A stretch of DNA of 64,000 bases, taken from the NCBI GenBank assembly GCA_964401935.1, contig CAYOAL010000014.1:51191-115190 (forward strand). Reading direction: 5' to 3'. The notes below the pieces were generated by a model. That model was not told the origin of the DNA. It saw only the letters and a program-made list of their open reading frames with translations, and ran no database searches. This document shows, one piece after another, positions 35,635 through 44,210 of the stretch. Both the position numbers and the translations under genes were made by a program. Each line of letters starts with the position of its first letter. Within the stretch, counting starts at the first letter, position 1. The DNA is from JAPYTK01 sp964401935. GTDB lineage: Bacteria > Myxococcota_A > Polyangia > Polyangiales > Polyangiaceae.

Positions 35635-38541
35635 TCACCGCAACATCTTCGCCGTCACCTCGCGTCGCCGCGCCTCGAGGGCTGCCCTCTCCGCCGGATC
35701 CGAGGTGCGCTCGATGAGTCGCTCGAGGGCCCGCATCGCCCGTGAGCTCAGACCGGCCGAGGTGGCCGCGTCGGCGAGCTTCTGCAGCCGCTCGTTGGTC
35801 ACGTGGTCGCGCACCGCCTTCTCGTACGAGGTCACCGCGAGCGCATGCTCCTTGCGCGCGCTGTGGAGGTCGCCGATGGCGGTGTTGATGTCGGCGCAGG
35901 CGTCGCGGGCGGTGCAGGCGGCGCGTCGGAGCGCCTTGGCCGCCTCTCCGAACGGCTCCGCGCCAGGCATCGAGGCCGCGATGTTCACTCGGCGTCGCAA
36001 GCAGTCGAGCACGTCGACCGCCGTCTCGCAGACCGTGGCGAGGAGCTTCTCCGCCGCTTCCTTCTGCCCCGTCGCGTCGAGCCAGCTCGCGCGCATGGTG
36101 GCTGCGGTGGAGGCGTTGGGCGCCTCGCGCTCCGCGACCGCGGCATGCTCCTCCACCGCGCGGGCGCAGGCTGCCTCGCGCTCTCCGATGCAGTCTTTGC
36201 CGGCGGCGCGCCGCTCGACGATGTCTCTCACCAGCCGCTCTCGCGGTCCGACCCGCGTCGGATCCAGCTCGAGCGCGCGATGGTCGCAGGCCTCGGCGAG
36301 CGCGCGATCTGCGAGCCGAACCGCCACCGCATCCCAGTAGTGCGCGGCGTCGTCGTTGGTGGGCGCGGCCTGCTCGAGCGCCTCGAGGGTAGACGCCCAC
36401 CGCGCGGCGTAGGACGCCGCGTGGCCCACCAGGGCGTGCTCGCTCTCCGCGGCCAGGCGCAGCTCGAGGAGTGCCTGGTGACGCACCCCGAGCCGCTCGA
36501 GCACACGCGCCAGCAACAGGTGTGCGCGTCCGTTCATCGCGGAGCGCTCGAGCACACGCTGGAGCCAAGGGATCGCGTCGTCGCTGCGCTCTTGCCACGC
36601 GAGCTCGGCGCCGAGGAGCGGGAAGTAGGGCTCGGCGGGGTGTCGCAAGATCGCCGCGCGCAGCTCCGCTTGGAACCCTGCCACCTCCGCGGGAGGCCGG
36701 CCCGGAGGGTGAGACAGCAAGCGCTCGCGCAAGGCCGTCCGATCCGCGGTGACGGTGTGCCTGCCGAACCAGAAGCCCAGCGCCGCGATCGACACACCCA
36801 CGGTGAGCGCGACGAGCGGCCAGCGGAGCGGTTGGGCTCGGGTCGGCACCGGGTTGTGCCGTCGGTGATGCACGTCGGGGTCGCCCCACAGCGCGCCGAT
36901 GGCGACCGCGAGGCTCAACGCGACGCCGGGCACCTCGAGCCCAAGGTCGACCAGGTTCTGCGCGAGCACCACCATGATGCCGAACCAGCAGGCGGCGGCG
37001 AGCGCGCTCTTGCCCACCCCCATGCGCCCGGGGCGGAGAAAGAACGCAAACGCGAGGATCCCGAGCAGCGCCAGAGGTGCACCCCACTCGGCGATCCAGT
37101 GGGCCACGAAGTTCTCCGCGTGGGTGAAGACCACCCCGCCCCCCGTGGTTTGGTACGCGGCGAACACGCTCTCGAAGGCGCCGCGTCCCATGCCGAGCAC
37201 CGGGAAGTCACGCACCGCGGGCTCCACGTCCCCGAGGAGGCGGAGCTTCTCCATGTTCTCGTCCAAGAGCTCGTTCCACACCGCCTCGCGTGCGCCGAGG
37301 AGCGCGAGCGCCACCCCCATCACCAACGTCGCCCCCACCATCGCGCGCGCGCGCCCGAGGGGCGGACCGCGCCGGGCGCGCCGCAGCGGCAGCTCCACCC
37401 AGAGGCCAAGCATCGTCACCCCGGCGAGGAGCAACAACACGCCACCGCGCGACGCGCTGATGATCCCCACCCCCACGATCAGGGCCACGCCGGTCACCGC
37501 GAGCCACGGCGACTCATGGGACTCGAGCGAGAGCATCAGGCCCAGCCCACAGAGCGTGCCGAGGTTGAGCAGCCCGGCGAGGTTGTTGGCGTTGAGGAGG
37601 GGGCCGATGTGCCACGCGCTCACCTGAAACGACGGCTCGTAGAAGCCATACACGCGTGTCATCCCGCTGAGCCCGTGGCCGAGCGTGACGAGCGCGGTCG
37701 TCACTGCCGTGGCGAACACCAGGCCGATCACCCAGCGCGCGCCACGCCGATGCGCCACCTCCGCGGCCGCGGTGAGCACCGCGCCATAGCTGAACCAGCG
37801 GCACGCCTCGATCAGGGTGGCGCCAGGATCGAGAGAGATGGAGGCATACGCTGGCCCTGGCTCGCCGAGGGCCAGGAGCGACCGCTCCCAGATGTCGGCG
37901 TTGCTCGGCGCGATCGCCGCGAGCCAGCTCATCGGCAGCGGCAAGAGCTGCACGAGGCACCACCCCGCCAGGAGCCACGCCACCAGCGCGGGGCCGACGA
38001 GGGGCGGGCTGTGCGACGTGCGCACGAGGAGCGCGAGAGTGAGGGCGAGCGTGCTCACGCCGCCGACGACAGCCATCACCGGCGGGTGCACGCTCCCGAG
38101 CGCGAGCACCGCGCCGAGGAGGGCCACACCGAGGCACGCCTCGAGCGCCCGCTCGAGCGGCAGCTTCGCCACCTGCGCGGCCACCGCCACGCTTGGCTCA
38201 CGCCGCCGCTTGTGCCGTCGGCGCTGGCGCTTGGGGCTACCTCGATCGGCGGCGTCCTCGTAGCGTCGAACCGCGTCCCGTCGGCGCTCTTCGGCCGTCT
38301 CTCGTGAAGTGCGTTCCACGCTCGCTGGGTTCTCGGGCGGTGGGTCGTCGGGCTGCCCCTCGAGCGGCTCCTCGTGGTGCTCGTCGTGAGGCTCGTTCGG
38401 TTCGTGTCGCTCTTGAGGTTGTGCGCCGGACGGCGGCTCGCGCATCGAGGCGTTCATCCGCGCCGTGTCGCTGGGCGTGGGAGCCTCCCCTTCGAGGGGC
38501 TCGCTCGGACCCACGGGTTGGTTGCCGCTCTCTTCGCTCAC
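35635..38541 (-). CDS. O-antigen-ligase/Wzy-like membrane protein with C-terminal TPR region
   Basis: 968 residues from the GTG at 38541, preceded by AGGG at the right distance; a GTG two codons earlier is possible, and the frame is open further up but without coding character. An acidic/polar N-terminal tail (1-115) is followed by about ten to twelve transmembrane helices (about 125-520). These contain ISASRGGVLLLLAGV and MGRGAFESVFA plus TTGGGVVFTHAENFVAHWIAEWG, which match the conserved periplasmic loops of the Wzy_C/WaaL ligase fold. Residues about 560-960 are TPR-like helix pairs. It would polymerise or ligate polysaccharide at the outer face of the inner membrane. It is not adjacent to the glycan operon at 15-23 kb but could serve it. 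Confidence 0.8.
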   Translation of the reverse strand: MSEESGNQPVGPSEPLEGEAPTPSDTARMNASMREPPSGAQPQERHEPNEPHDEHHEEPLEGQPDDPPPENPASVERTSRETAEERRRDAVRRYEDAADRGSPKRQRRRHKRRREPSVAVAAQVAKLPLERALEACLGVALLGAVLALGSVHPPVMAVVGGVSTLALTLALLVRTSHSPPLVGPALVAWLLAGWCLVQLLPLPMSWLAAIAPSNADIWERSLLALGEPGPAYASISLDPGATLIEACRWFSYGAVLTAAAEVAHRRGARWVIGLVFATAVTTALVTLGHGLSGMTRVYGFYEPSFQVSAWHIGPLLNANNLAGLLNLGTLCGLGLMLSLESHESPWLAVTGVALIVGVGIISASRGGVLLLLAGVTMLGLWVELPLRRARRGPPLGRARAMVGATLVMGVALALLGAREAVWNELLDENMEKLRLLGDVEPAVRDFPVLGMGRGAFESVFAAYQTTGGGVVFTHAENFVAHWIAEWGAPLALLGILAFAFFLRPGRMGVGKSALAAACWFGIMVVLAQNLVDLGLEVPGVALSLAVAIGALWGDPDVHHRRHNPVPTRAQPLRWPLVALTVGVSIAALGFWFGRHTVTADRTALRERLLSHPPGRPPAEVAGFQAELRAAILRHPAEPYFPLLGAELAWQERSDDAIPWLQRVLERSAMNGRAHLLLARVLERLGVRHQALLELRLAAESEHALVGHAASYAARWASTLEALEQAAPTNDDAAHYWDAVAVRLADRALAEACDHRALELDPTRVGPRERLVRDIVERRAAGKDCIGEREAACARAVEEHAAVAEREAPNASTAATMRASWLDATGQKEAAEKLLATVCETAVDVLDCLRRRVNIAASMPGAEPFGEAAKALRRAACTARDACADINTAIGDLHSARKEHALAVTSYEKAVRDHVTNERLQKLADAATSAGLSSRAMRALERLIERTSDPAERAALEARRREVTAKMLR

Positions 38542-38901
38542 GTTCACCCTGTCGTGCCCGCAGCGCCGGCGAGCCGGCACTTCGGGAAATTCCTCGTCGG
38601 TCGCCCTTTCGGGCTCCCTCCTGCGGGTTGTCCGAGACTCCTCTCGGCGCTGCGCGCCTCGACGCGTTGCTCGAATTCTGACACGTTCGCGCCGTAGCAC
38701 GGTCCGTATCCGGCCGTTCACACCCCGCCGTGACCTCGGGTTGGCTGCCCACCGCCCGCGGCTCGGCAACGCGTGGACTTTCCGACCGACGCTCGCTGCT
38801 CGCTCTTTGGCCGACCGCTTGCAGTGGGCGCCCAGTCCACCGTTCCGCTTGGCTTGCTTGTCCTTCCGCCCCGGAAGGTCGCCCCTGCTCTAGGAGGCAT
38901 C
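38542..38901. other. 360-base intergenic region
   Basis: This lies between the divergent ligase-like gene and the beta-barrel gene. It holds the sigma-54-type promoter at 38808-38823 and a leader of about 70 bases before the ATG at 38902. Elsewhere I see no RNA gene, repeat or convincing open frame. Confidence 0.5.
38808..38823 (+). promoter_or_regulatory. sigma-54-type promoter
   Basis: TGGCCG-ACCGC-TTGCA: GG and GC at the required 10-base spacing, -12 box TTGCA perfect, -24 box TGGC followed by CG instead of AC. It is followed by a leader of 78 bases to the ATG at 38902, which has a perfect AGGAGG. It would drive the barrel protein, cytochrome and nucleotidyltransferase genes. Confidence 0.55.
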
Positions 38902-39453
38902 ATGAAGAACCTCGCCCTGGTCGCCACCCTCGCGCTCGCCGTCACCACGTCGGCGGAAGCCTCGGCCACCGACTTTCAGCTCGCGCTCGGCGCGGACGCC
39001 GCCGGCTCGGAGTGGCGCGGCGACTTCGCCGGCTCCGGCTCGCTCAAGCTCGGCTTTCGCTTCATCGATCTGATCGGCGTTCATTTCCTGGCCCGCGAGG
39101 GTTACGCGCTGGTCGATCAGCGCGTGATCACCCAGCTCACGCTCGGGACCCAGATCTGGGGGCGCCTCGGCATCACCCGACCCTACGCTCGGCTCGGTGT
39201 GCTCCACCAACACGAGGAGTCGATCGCGGTCGTCGCGGACGACGTGGGCACGATGCTCCTCGGCATCGGCGACGGCATCCGTCACCGCTTTGGCGGTGAG
39301 CTCGGGGGCGGCCTCGACGTGCCGTTCTGGACGCGCAAGGACCTGAGCTTCTTCGCTGGCGTCGACGTTTACGCCAAGCTCATGCCCGACGATCTGGGTC
39401 CGCTCGTGCAGGCCGGCGGCGGCTTCAACCTGGGGCTGAGCTATGCGCTGTGA
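38902..39453 (+). CDS. outer-membrane beta-barrel-like protein
   Basis: 183 residues. The start is set by a perfect AGGAGG seven bases upstream of the ATG. Signal peptide (about 1-22, cut after A-E-A-S-A). The mature chain shows alternating hydrophobic strands with aromatic girdles (FQLALGADAAGSEW, SLKLGFRFIDLIGVHFLA, FNLGLSYAL at the end), fitting an eight-stranded barrel. Its function is unknown. The 3' end overlaps the cytochrome gene by 11 bases. Confidence 0.7.
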   Translation: MKNLALVATLALAVTTSAEASATDFQLALGADAAGSEWRGDFAGSGSLKLGFRFIDLIGVHFLAREGYALVDQRVITQLTLGTQIWGRLGITRPYARLGVLHQHEESIAVVADDVGTMLLGIGDGIRHRFGGELGGGLDVPFWTRKDLSFFAGVDVYAKLMPDDLGPLVQAGGGFNLGLSYAL

Positions 39454-39814
39454 GCCTCGCCTTCCCCTCGTGGTGCTGCTCGCAGGCCTCCTCCTGATGG
39501 CGGGCTGCGCCTTCACGGAGCTCGAGGACGTGTCTTGTCCACCGGAGGGGACGGATCTCACCTACGAGGAGTTTGCGCGCCCCTTCTTCCTCAAGCACTG
39601 CAACCGCTGTCACGCCGCCGCCGCCGAGGAGCGCAGCGGCGCGCCGATCGCGTACGTGTTCGACACCTACGACCAAGTCTTCGCCTTGCGGGAGCGTATC
39701 TTTCTGCGCTCGGCCGCCGACAACGCGACCATGCCCCCCGGCCCCGACGATCCTCCGCAAGAAGAGCGCGATCAGCTCGCGGAGTGGATCGCGTGCGGCG
39801 CTCCCGCCGAGTGA
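39443..39814 (+). CDS. small c-type cytochrome lipoprotein
   Basis: 123 residues. The signal peptide ends in L-L-M-A-G-C, so Cys22 is lipidated. A single heme-c site is seen at FLKHCNRCH (C-x2-C-H), and a likely axial methionine in ATMPPG about 43 residues later, as in class I cytochromes c. It would carry electrons at a membrane surface. It overlaps the barrel gene by 11 bases and ends 13 bases before the lasso-type nucleotidyltransferase, so the three genes may be one transcript. Confidence 0.75.
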   Translation: MRCEPRLPLVVLLAGLLLMAGCAFTELEDVSCPPEGTDLTYEEFARPFFLKHCNRCHAAAAEERSGAPIAYVFDTYDQVFALRERIFLRSAADNATMPPGPDDPPQEERDQLAEWIACGAPAE

Positions 39815-39827
39815 CTACGCTCCGGGA

Positions 39828-40802
39828 GTGCGAGACGAGGAGGTCCAGCGTCTGCGACGCGCGTTCGGCGAGCCGAGGCGCTGGATCACCGATCACTACG
39901 GTGTCCCGGAGGCGCGTGCGCAGGCCCTGCTCCGCGACCACGTGATGGATCGGCTCGACGACGCCCTCGCCGCGGCCCACCTGACCGCGCTGGTGGTGAA
40001 AGGAGAGGCGCTCGCGCGCACCGTCTACCCCGAGCCGTGGATGCGGCCGATGGGCGACATCGACCTCTTGGTGCCAGCGCGCGACTGGGCGCAGGCTTTC
40101 GCCGCGCTCACGACGCATGGCTTCACCCGCGAGCCTCCACCCGAGGGTCGACCGCTCTCCAACGCGTGGCTCGGCGAGGCGGTCTTCTCGCTCCAGATCG
40201 GCGCCGGGCGCTTCCTCGTCGAGCTTCACACCGGCCTCGACAAGATCGTAGACCGCAACATCGATCTCGACGCGATCCTCGGCCGCGCCAGCCCCGCCGG
40301 CAAGGCCCTCGCCTTGCCGGCGCTCGAAGACCACCTCCTCCTCGTCGCGCTCCACGCCGCCACCACCGACTTCGACCACGCGCTGGCGTGGCTCGATCTC
40401 CACCTGCTGTTCAGCGCCGGCCCCGAGGTCGACGTGCTCGTGCGACGGGCCCGCGCGTGGGATCTCACCATCGCCCTCTACGTGGTCGCCCAGCTGCTCG
40501 GGGCCGCCGGCTCGCCCAGCGTGCCCGAGGAGGTGATCGAGCGCTGCCGCCCCGCGCGGTGGCGCCAGCGGTGGTTTGGCTGGTTCTTCCCCCTCGACGC
40601 CTTCCCTCCTCGGGGCCGACGCCCGCCCGGCCTCCCGTGGCTCCTGCGCCAGGCGAGCCTGCGGGACGACACCGCGCGCTGGTTCGCGGGCTGTGCGCGC
40701 TACGCCCTCGGGAGGGCCGTCGAGCGCGCCGCGGCGGCTGCCTCGAGCTCGGCGGAGACCGCCTCGCGCACCGACTCGGCCGCGTCGAGACGCCGCGGGT
40801 AA
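39828..40802 (+). CDS. lasso-cluster nucleotidyltransferase (N)
   Basis: 324 residues from GTG 39828. It contains ALVVKGEAL (about 49-57) and the DxD nucleotidyl-transfer motif MGDIDLLVP (about 76-84), with an Arg just before it (MRPMGDID) and VELHTGLDK later. This matches the NTP_transf_5-type proteins that occur in lasso-peptide clusters next to HPr-kinase-like K proteins; in the pseudomycoidin system such a protein adds a sugar to the phosphorylated lasso peptide. Here it could decorate the product further (inference). Its last 103 bases overlap the end of the K gene on the other strand. The upstream spacing (13 bases after the cytochrome stop) suggests it depends on that transcript, not on the lasso B2-C-A-K operon. 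Confidence 0.75.
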   Translation: MRDEEVQRLRRAFGEPRRWITDHYGVPEARAQALLRDHVMDRLDDALAAAHLTALVVKGEALARTVYPEPWMRPMGDIDLLVPARDWAQAFAALTTHGFTREPPPEGRPLSNAWLGEAVFSLQIGAGRFLVELHTGLDKIVDRNIDLDAILGRASPAGKALALPALEDHLLLVALHAATTDFDHALAWLDLHLLFSAGPEVDVLVRRARAWDLTIALYVVAQLLGAAGSPSVPEEVIERCRPARWRQRWFGWFFPLDAFPPRGRRPPGLPWLLRQASLRDDTARWFAGCARYALGRAVERAAAAASSSAETASRTDSAASRRRG

Positions 40803-41813
40803 CCCAGGCGTCGAACGGGGGTGCTGCGGGCGAGCCGCTCGAGCTGCGTGAGCTCGCGCCCGAGCCGGCTCCGATCCGTGGGATCGATCCGGTAGAGGTG
40901 TCGGGCCAGCTCCACCATCGCGTCGCGGAGCCCGAGCGGGGCGACGCTCACCGTCTCCCCAGCGGCCAGCACGAAGATGATGGCGAGCGCGTGCCGCTCC
41001 TCGCTCCCTCGGCGCGGGGTGCGCCACTTCAGCGAGCGCGTCGGCGCCGCGCTGAGATCGTTGGTGCCGCCGAGGCCCCCCGCGGTCTCCGGCGCGAGGC
41101 GCGCGAAGGGGTAGCTCGGATGCAGCCAGGTCCGCCCCTCCTCCACGTCGAGCGCGGCGCTGTCGTCGACGAGGAACAGCCCCGGCGGGCACAGCGCGGC
41201 GGCGAGGGTGCTCTTCCCCGCCCCTGGCGCCCCCACGAACGCGACCGCGCGGTCGCCGAGCGCGACTGCGCTCGCGTGCAGGGCCACGCCCCCTCGCAGC
41301 TCGACGACGTGGGGGAGCACGCGGTCTACGAACATCGAGGGCAACAGCGCCGGATCCGTCCCCGGATCGGGGTGGCACGACACCTCGGTGCCCTCGGGAT
41401 CGATGGTGAACGTCGCCTGCTCGTCGGTGCGCACGACGAACCCGAACGGTCCCCGCCCAAACGCCAGGACGCGCCGTCCCGCCACCTCCACGGTGTGGAC
41501 GAGGTGGTGGTGCGGGACCGCGTCGTCCCGCCGGCGCAGCACCACCGTGGGCCCCTGCACCACCGGAACCGCCGCCGCTGGGGTCGCCGCCGCTGGGGTC
41601 GCCGCCGCTGGGGTCGCCGCCGCTGGGGTCGCCGCCGCTNNNNNNNNNNNNNNNNNNNNNNNNNNNNNNNNNNNNNNNNNNNNNNNNNNNNNNNNNNNNN
41701 NNNNNNNNNNNNNNNNNNNNNNNNNNNNNNNNNNNNNNNGGGGTCGCCGCCACGTAGCGGTCGAGCGGGATCTCGCTCACGACAGAGACGCCGCTCAGGC
41801 GATAGGTCGGCAC
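40700..41813 (-). CDS. lasso-cluster HPr-kinase-like protein (K), interrupted by assembly gap
   Basis: The N-terminus MPTYRLSGVSVVSEIPLDRYVAATP starts 12 bases after the precursor stop; the remainder resumes after the 100-N gap as VPVVQGPTVVLRRRDD and runs to 40700. The kinase core has the P-loop GAPGAGKST at about 41207-41233, preceded by HASAVALGDRAVAFV, and DDSAALDVEEG after it. This is the HPr-kinase/PEP-carboxykinase-like fold used by lasso kinases such as PadeK, which phosphorylates the paeninodin C-terminal Ser. Around the gap the protein is an AAATP repeat. The two flanks join in repeat phase and reading frame if the gap is any whole number of 15-base units, so the split is very probably an assembly artefact. 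With the 100-N placeholder the frames disagree, so the gene will look broken to software. Confidence 0.8.
41571..41639. repeat. 15-bp tandem repeat coding AAATP in kinase K, runs into the gap
   Basis: Four perfect copies of GCCGCCGCTGGGGTC (41571-41630) plus nine bases of a fifth, then N. The sequence after the gap starts exactly with the missing six bases GGGGTC. On the minus strand each unit codes A-A-A-T-P. Such a repeat is a common cause of assembly breaks, and the copy number may vary between strains. Confidence 0.9.
41640..41739. other. assembly gap (100 N)
   Basis: One hundred N, a conventional placeholder length, inside the AAATP repeat of kinase K. The true length is unknown; repeat phase predicts a multiple of 15. 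Confidence 0.98.
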
Positions 41814-41824
41814 ATGCGGCCTGC

Positions 41825-42028
41825 TCAGGCCTTGGAGTAGCTGTCGCCGCCGAAGACGTCCTGCACGGAGCCCCCCGGCCCGCGGGTGAACTCCCGCACG
41901 TCGCCATACTCGATGAGGCTCGGCTTCTCGTAAGCTCTCTTCGTCGCCTTGGTGGCGGCTCGCTCCGCTCCGCTGGCCGGATTCGCCGTCGCCGCCGTCA
42001 TTGTCGTGGTTTCTTCGTGCTCGTTCAT
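41825..42028 (-). CDS. lasso peptide precursor (A)
   Basis: 67 residues from ATG 42028, which overlaps the stop of the cyclase gene (ATGA, 42025-42028). Residues 1-32 are a Thr/Ala-rich N-terminal extension. Residues 33-48 form the complete lasso leader motif YxxPxLxxxGxxxxxT (Y33, P36, L38, G42, T48), the part bound by B1. With Thr at -2, cleavage is expected after R49, giving the 18-residue core GPGGSVQDVFGGDSYSKA: Gly1 amine joined to the Asp8 side chain (8-residue ring), loop and tail VFGGDSYSKA. The beginning resembles paeninodin (AGPGTSTPDAF) with the ring one residue shorter. Unlike paeninodin it ends in K-A, not Ser; Ser14 and Ser16 are the nearest tail serines. It contains no Cys, so a class II (unbridged) lasso is expected. 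Confidence 0.92.
   Translation of the reverse strand: MNEHEETTTMTAATANPASGAERAATKATKRAYEKPSLIEYGDVREFTRGPGGSVQDVFGGDSYSKA
41828..41881 (-). other. predicted lasso core peptide GPGGSVQDVFGGDSYSKA
   Basis: Codons 50-67 of the precursor. The boundary follows the Thr(-2) rule of lasso leaders and the need for Gly or a similar residue at position 1. Asp8 is the only acid at positions 7-9, so the ring assignment is unambiguous if the boundary holds. The tail has Tyr15 and Phe10 as bulky residues that could act as steric plugs. Confidence 0.8.
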
Positions 42029-43710
42029 GCCCAAGTCCTGCGGAGCCACAGCTCCATGCCCGTCGCTAGCTTCAGGCGCTTGATCCGAAGAGGGGACGAC
42101 CCCTCCAGGACGTCGCGCATCGCGTTTTGGTCGATGATCCCCAGATCCGCAAGTCGGCTCTCGGCGAACAATGCCGTCGTCTGTCGTTTTCCTCGTTGCA
42201 ACAGAACGTACCTCAAGTAGTCCGAAAACTCACCTGCGTCGGTGCGCGTGGCCACCTCGGTGGGGAGCAGCGCCCCGAGCGCGCGGCGCAAGAGCGGCTT
42301 GCCCTTGGTGACGCCGTCGCGAAAACGAGCCCGCGCCGGCACGCCGAGCATCAGCTCCACCAGCCTCACGTCGAGGAAGGGATGGCGTACTCCCAGGCCA
42401 TGCCGCGCCGCGACCCGGCTCGACTGGAGCACGGGCCAAAGGAGGCTCTGGCAGGCGAGCTCGTGGCGCATGCCCCGCGCGCCACCCGGGCGTCGTGCGG
42501 CCCGGCGCATCTCGGCGTACACGTGCTCGAGGGCGCGGTCCCGTGACCGCGGGGTGAGCGGCTCGAGGGTCGGGCGGCGCCGCAGTCGGCGGCTGGCCGC
42601 GCGGATCGGCTCCGGGATGAGGGGCCGAACGCCCCAGGCGAGGAGGTTCTGGTAGCTCGTGAGGGAGGTGGGGCGTCGGGTGATGCCCGCGATCCGCGCC
42701 GCGTCGCGCAGCCGCCCGTCGCGCAGCGCGTCGGCGCACTCGAGGCCCGACTCGTCGGTGAGCTGATCGCCGCCGATCCCGGTGAGGACGGTGGACACGC
42801 CGGCTGCGGCCGCGGCAGCGAAGAGCGGATCGAAGCAACCGACGGTTGGATCGAAGACGAGATCCGGGTGATCACCGTCGTTGTGGGAGATGCTCGTCTC
42901 GCGTGCGTCGTGGCGGATGAGCGCGAGCTCGTGTCGTCTCACCACCGCGTCGCAATAGTGCGACTCGTCGCAGTCGATGCCGGGGAAGGCGAGGTGGAGC
43001 GCGGTGACGGGGGCGTCGGCGACGACCGCGGCTTGTCCGGCCACCGACGAGGAGTCGAGCCCTCCGGAGACGACCACCGCGGTGCGGCTCGTCACCCGAC
43101 AGCTCACGGCCTCGCGAAAGGCGAACGCGAAGCGCTGAGCGAGGGTGGCCTCGTCGTCGACGTCGAACGCGCTCGGCGCCAGCTCGTAGAAGCGTGTCCG
43201 CTCGGTGCCCCGCTCGTCGGCGACGAGCCGGTGGCCGGCGGGGAGGGCCTCCACCGCCTCGAACAGCGTGTAGCCGTCTTCCTGGTGGCGACCCACGATG
43301 TAGAGCGAGATCCCGAGGGCGTCGGGGCGCGCGTCGGGCCCGGCCACCTCGCGGGCCACCGAGCCGAGCGTGAGCACGCCGCCGCGCTCGCGCCGATAGA
43401 GCGGTCGGATCCCGAGCGGATCGCGCGCCGCGTGCAGCCGTCGCCGCTCGGCGTCCCACACCACGAAGGCGAAGTCGCCGAGCAGCCGCTCCGCGCAGCC
43501 GTCCGACCAGCGCGCAAACGCCTTGCCGATGATCTCCGCTGCGCTCGCGTGGGGCGAGAGCGGGAGGCCGGCCGCCGCGAGCGCGGCCGCGTTGTCGATG
43601 TCGGCGTCGGCGAGCACGGTGAGGGCGCCCTCTTCCCACCGCGAGCTCCGGCCCCGCGCGGCGAGCAGCACCGGCGCGTCGGCCTCCGTCGCGCGCTGCG
43701 CGAAGATCAC
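42025..43710 (-). CDS. lasso cyclase, asparagine-synthetase homologue (C)
   Basis: 561 residues from the GTG at 43710, which overlaps the B2 stop (GTGA). The N-terminal glutaminase-like domain begins MIFAQRATEADAP without the nucleophilic Cys2 of true asparagine synthetases, as usual for lasso cyclases. LLGDFAFVVWDAERRRLHAARDPLGIRPLY is typical of the family. The ATP pyrophosphatase domain has VVVSGGLDSSSVA (P-loop), the VLTGIGGDQLTDESG block and GLGVRHPFLDVRLVELML. It adenylates the ring Asp side chain and lets the core N-terminus attack to close the macrolactam. It sits between B2 and the precursor with overlapping start and stop codons on both sides, fixing its assignment. Confidence 0.92.
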   Translation of the reverse strand: MIFAQRATEADAPVLLAARGRSSRWEEGALTVLADADIDNAAALAAAGLPLSPHASAAEIIGKAFARWSDGCAERLLGDFAFVVWDAERRRLHAARDPLGIRPLYRRERGGVLTLGSVAREVAGPDARPDALGISLYIVGRHQEDGYTLFEAVEALPAGHRLVADERGTERTRFYELAPSAFDVDDEATLAQRFAFAFREAVSCRVTSRTAVVVSGGLDSSSVAGQAAVVADAPVTALHLAFPGIDCDESHYCDAVVRRHELALIRHDARETSISHNDGDHPDLVFDPTVGCFDPLFAAAAAAGVSTVLTGIGGDQLTDESGLECADALRDGRLRDAARIAGITRRPTSLTSYQNLLAWGVRPLIPEPIRAASRRLRRRPTLEPLTPRSRDRALEHVYAEMRRAARRPGGARGMRHELACQSLLWPVLQSSRVAARHGLGVRHPFLDVRLVELMLGVPARARFRDGVTKGKPLLRRALGALLPTEVATRTDAGEFSDYLRYVLLQRGKRQTTALFAESRLADLGIIDQNAMRDVLEGSSPLRIKRLKLATGMELWLRRTWA

Positions 43711-44201
43711 GCCGCGCCCTCCACCGTCGCGGGCTGCGGCCGCTCCGAGGGGCGGGCGAGGATGGGCGCGAACTCGGGGGATCGCGCGGGGCCGTCGAGC
43801 GCCTCCACCCAAGCGTGGGCGTCGAGATCGAGCGCGCTGGCCTCGGTGCGGGCAGGCTTCTTCACGCCGACCACGAAGCGCACCGGGGTGCCCCAACGCC
43901 GCTGCAGGCCGTACTGGAGCAGCGCCCGGGGGAGGCAGCGGCCGCGGAGCGGCTGGAGCCGGTACACCGAGTCGATGATGCTGGCCGCGCGTTCAGGCGC
44001 GATCCCGAAGTGAGCGTGCCGCACCCCTGCGCGAGCGTGGCGACGAGGAGGCGTGAGCCGCTCCACCCAGTCGAGGGTTCGCGACAGGCCCAGCGTCCTC
44101 AGCGCCACCTCGACCACGGGCGCGCAGGCGCAGGCGGCGAGCGCGAACTTGCGCTCGTCGGCCTGGAGAGTGTCGAGTTTGCTGATGAATTTCTCGAGCA
44201 T
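43707..44201 (-). CDS. lasso leader peptidase, transglutaminase-like (B2)
   Basis: 164 residues. A compact papain/transglutaminase-like fold with the Cys-His-Asp triad of lasso B2 proteins: Cys89 in RGRCLPRALL, His129 in LDAHAWVEALDG and Asp136. It removes the leader from the precursor after residue 49. There is no fused RRE (B1) domain; the protein starts with a helical cap (MLEKFISKLDTLQADERKF) and reaches Cys within 89 residues, so it must use a separate B1 to recognise the leader. It is the first gene of the minus-strand lasso operon, divergent from the exporter. Confidence 0.88.
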   Translation of the reverse strand: MLEKFISKLDTLQADERKFALAACACAPVVEVALRTLGLSRTLDWVERLTPPRRHARAGVRHAHFGIAPERAASIIDSVYRLQPLRGRCLPRALLQYGLQRRWGTPVRFVVGVKKPARTEASALDLDAHAWVEALDGPARSPEFAPILARPSERPQPATVEGAA

Positions 44202-44210
44202 GGGCGCATC

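Noticed and set aside
39591..41740. Long minus-strand frame through the gap with SGGDP repeats
   Set aside because: The frame arises from the arbitrary 100-N length. After repeat-phase joining the kinase uses the AAATP frame, which carries the P-loop.
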